From the NCBI RefSeq assembly GCF_024606265.1, contig NZ_JAHHPP010000045.1, forward strand, positions 1-36,202: DNA of 36,202 bases. The letters run 5' to 3'. The notes below the pieces were generated by a model, which made no database searches, was not told the origin of the DNA, and saw only the letters and a program-made list of their open reading frames with translations. This document shows, in pieces, positions 35,263-36,202 of this stretch. The position numbers and the translations under genes were made by a program. How positions within the stretch are numbered: the first letter of the stretch is position 1; each line of letters begins with the position of its first letter. The DNA comes from Endozoicomonas sp. SESOKO1. GTDB taxonomy: Bacteria > Pseudomonadota > Gammaproteobacteria > Pseudomonadales > Endozoicomonadaceae.

Positions 35263-35739
35263 ATGGCAGCCCCACACCCACTACCGACCAATCTGAAAGT
35301 GCTGCGCGGCACCGCGCAACCCTGTCGGCTGAATGCCAAAGAGCCAAGGCCCGACACCAATGTTTCCATGCCCAGCGGCCTGAGCAAGGACGAACAGCAA
35401 TACTGGCAACAGGTTGCCGGCCATTTGCAGGAGGCCGGCGTGCTGACGGTGATGGACGTGCAGGCACTGAAACTGTACTGCCGGATCTATGCCAAGTGGC
35501 AGGAAAGCAATGAAAAGCTGGACGAATACGGCCCGGTGATCAAAACCAAAACCGGCCATCCGGCGTTGTCGCCGTACTTCAAGATTTCGCAAAAGTACCT
35601 GGACCAGCTGCTGGCGATCCTGCGTGAATTTGGCATGACACCCAGCAGCCGCACCCGCATCCACACCAACAGCGACAAACCCGATGACGACTACGAAGCC
35701 TGGCAAAAAAAACGGCGGATGGCCCGTGAAGGTGTTTAG
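35263..35739 (+). CDS. Phage terminase small subunit, P27 family
   Basis: 158 residues. It opens APHPLPTNLKVLRGTAQPCR, the typical small-terminase start, then PSGLSKDEQQYWQQVAGHL, LTVMDVQALKLYCRIYAKW and SPYFKISQKYLDQLLAILRE. Binds the packaging site and loads DNA on the large subunit. Begins one base after the methyltransferase stop and overlaps the large-subunit start. Confidence 0.9.
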   Translation: MAAPHPLPTNLKVLRGTAQPCRLNAKEPRPDTNVSMPSGLSKDEQQYWQQVAGHLQEAGVLTVMDVQALKLYCRIYAKWQESNEKLDEYGPVIKTKTGHPALSPYFKISQKYLDQLLAILREFGMTPSSRTRIHTNSDKPDDDYEAWQKKRRMAREGV

Positions 35740-36202
35740 TGGCCAGACACTGGGAAGACGCCTGGCATTACGCCAACCGGATCACTGACGGTGAGATCGC
35801 CGCCTGCAAATGGGTGCGCTTGGCTTGCCAGCGATTCATTGACGACATGCACCATGGCCACCAACGTGGCCTGGCATTCAGTCCGGACAAAGCCCAGGAC
35901 ATTCTGGACTATTACAACCTGACGCCCCACATCAAGGGCGAATGGGCAGGCCAGCCCATCACGCCCAGCGACTGGCAGACCTTTGCGCTGGTCAACCTGT
36001 TCGGCTGGTACCGGGCAGACGGCACCCGGCGTTTTCGCAGTGCCTACATTGAGGTTGGCCGCAAGAACGGCAAAAGCACCTTTGTCGCTCCTGTCGGTTT
36101 GTACATGCTGAAAGAGGACGGCGAGGCGGGCAGCGAGGTCTACAGCGCCGCTACCAGTCGCGACCAGGCACGCATCGTGTTTGACGACGCCCGCGACATG
36201 AC
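35739..36202 (+). CDS. Phage terminase large subunit, partial (runs off right edge)
   Basis: Start GTG 35739 overlaps the small-subunit TAG by one base. About 154 residues are visible: ARHWEDAWHYANRITDGEIA, then LAFSPDKAQDILDYYN, LVNLFGWYRADGTRRFRSAY, and the ATPase Walker A variant GRKNGKST followed by ATSRDQARIVFDDA, the usual Terminase_1 order. It powers DNA packaging and carries a nuclease domain beyond the edge. The remaining head and tail genes are expected to the right. Confidence 0.93.
   Translation, partial: MARHWEDAWHYANRITDGEIAACKWVRLACQRFIDDMHHGHQRGLAFSPDKAQDILDYYNLTPHIKGEWAGQPITPSDWQTFALVNLFGWYRADGTRRFRSAYIEVGRKNGKSTFVAPVGLYMLKEDGEAGSEVYSAATSRDQARIVFDDARDM

Overview
The window reads as a chromosome segment of a marine gammaproteobacterium in the Oceanospirillales, most like the host-associated genus Endozoicomonas. 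This is inferred from three things: classic gammaproteobacterial gene order (mnmA-hflD-purB and icd-clpS-clpA-infA-bpt-aat), an acid-tolerant gamma-type metabolic set, and eukaryote-like genes. No rRNA, tRNA or CRISPR array was recognised.

Positions 1-25040 are host chromosome. At the left edge is a broken minus-strand gene of unknown function. Next come pyruvate kinase (pyk), a PLP-dependent threonine/serine dehydratase-like gene and an orphan gene with an internal repeat. The glyoxylate shunt follows: isocitrate lyase (aceA), a divergent LysR regulator and malate synthase G (glcB). An EmrA/EmrB-type efflux pair follows, and convergent to it lies a protein with a complete RING-H2 zinc finger, probably an effector that acts on host ubiquitin. 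Then come purB, hflD and mnmA, and isocitrate dehydrogenase, which keeps the phosphorylatable serine that decides flux between the TCA cycle and the glyoxylate shunt. The clpS-clpA and aat-bpt-infA blocks face each other and together hold the bacterial N-degron pathway: Aat and Bpt add leucine to N termini, ClpS recognises them and ClpA unfolds them for ClpP. A coiled-coil protein and a pterin carbinolamine dehydratase close the host part.

Positions about 25300-36202 are the left part of a prophage that runs off the right edge. It starts with repeated TTGTGTACC words (candidate integrase arm sites) and an integrase reduced to its N-terminal arm-binding domain with an in-frame TGA. Then comes the most striking element, an RNA-based immunity locus of the P1 C4 / P4 CI type. 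It has a promoter with a palindromic operator, a short leader with a seqA-like word, an intrinsic terminator, a compact three-stem RNA, and downstream targets complementary to that RNA, one of which covers the ribosome binding site of the first gene of a coupled replication operon. The same loop word and RBS target recur about 5 kb further on, before a ParB-methyltransferase gene, suggesting one antisense RNA could act on two lysis/replication operons.

The remaining phage genes are a winged-helix replication protein, 11-bp iterons before a membrane protein, a HicAB toxin-antitoxin pair on the opposite strand, small early proteins, a first ParB-DNA methyltransferase, a lipoprotein and an HNH endonuclease. 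Degenerate repeats between HNH and terminase may be the packaging site. A second ParB-methyltransferase is split at a run of seven G, behind a LexA-type SOS box. Last come the P27-type small terminase and the start of the large terminase.
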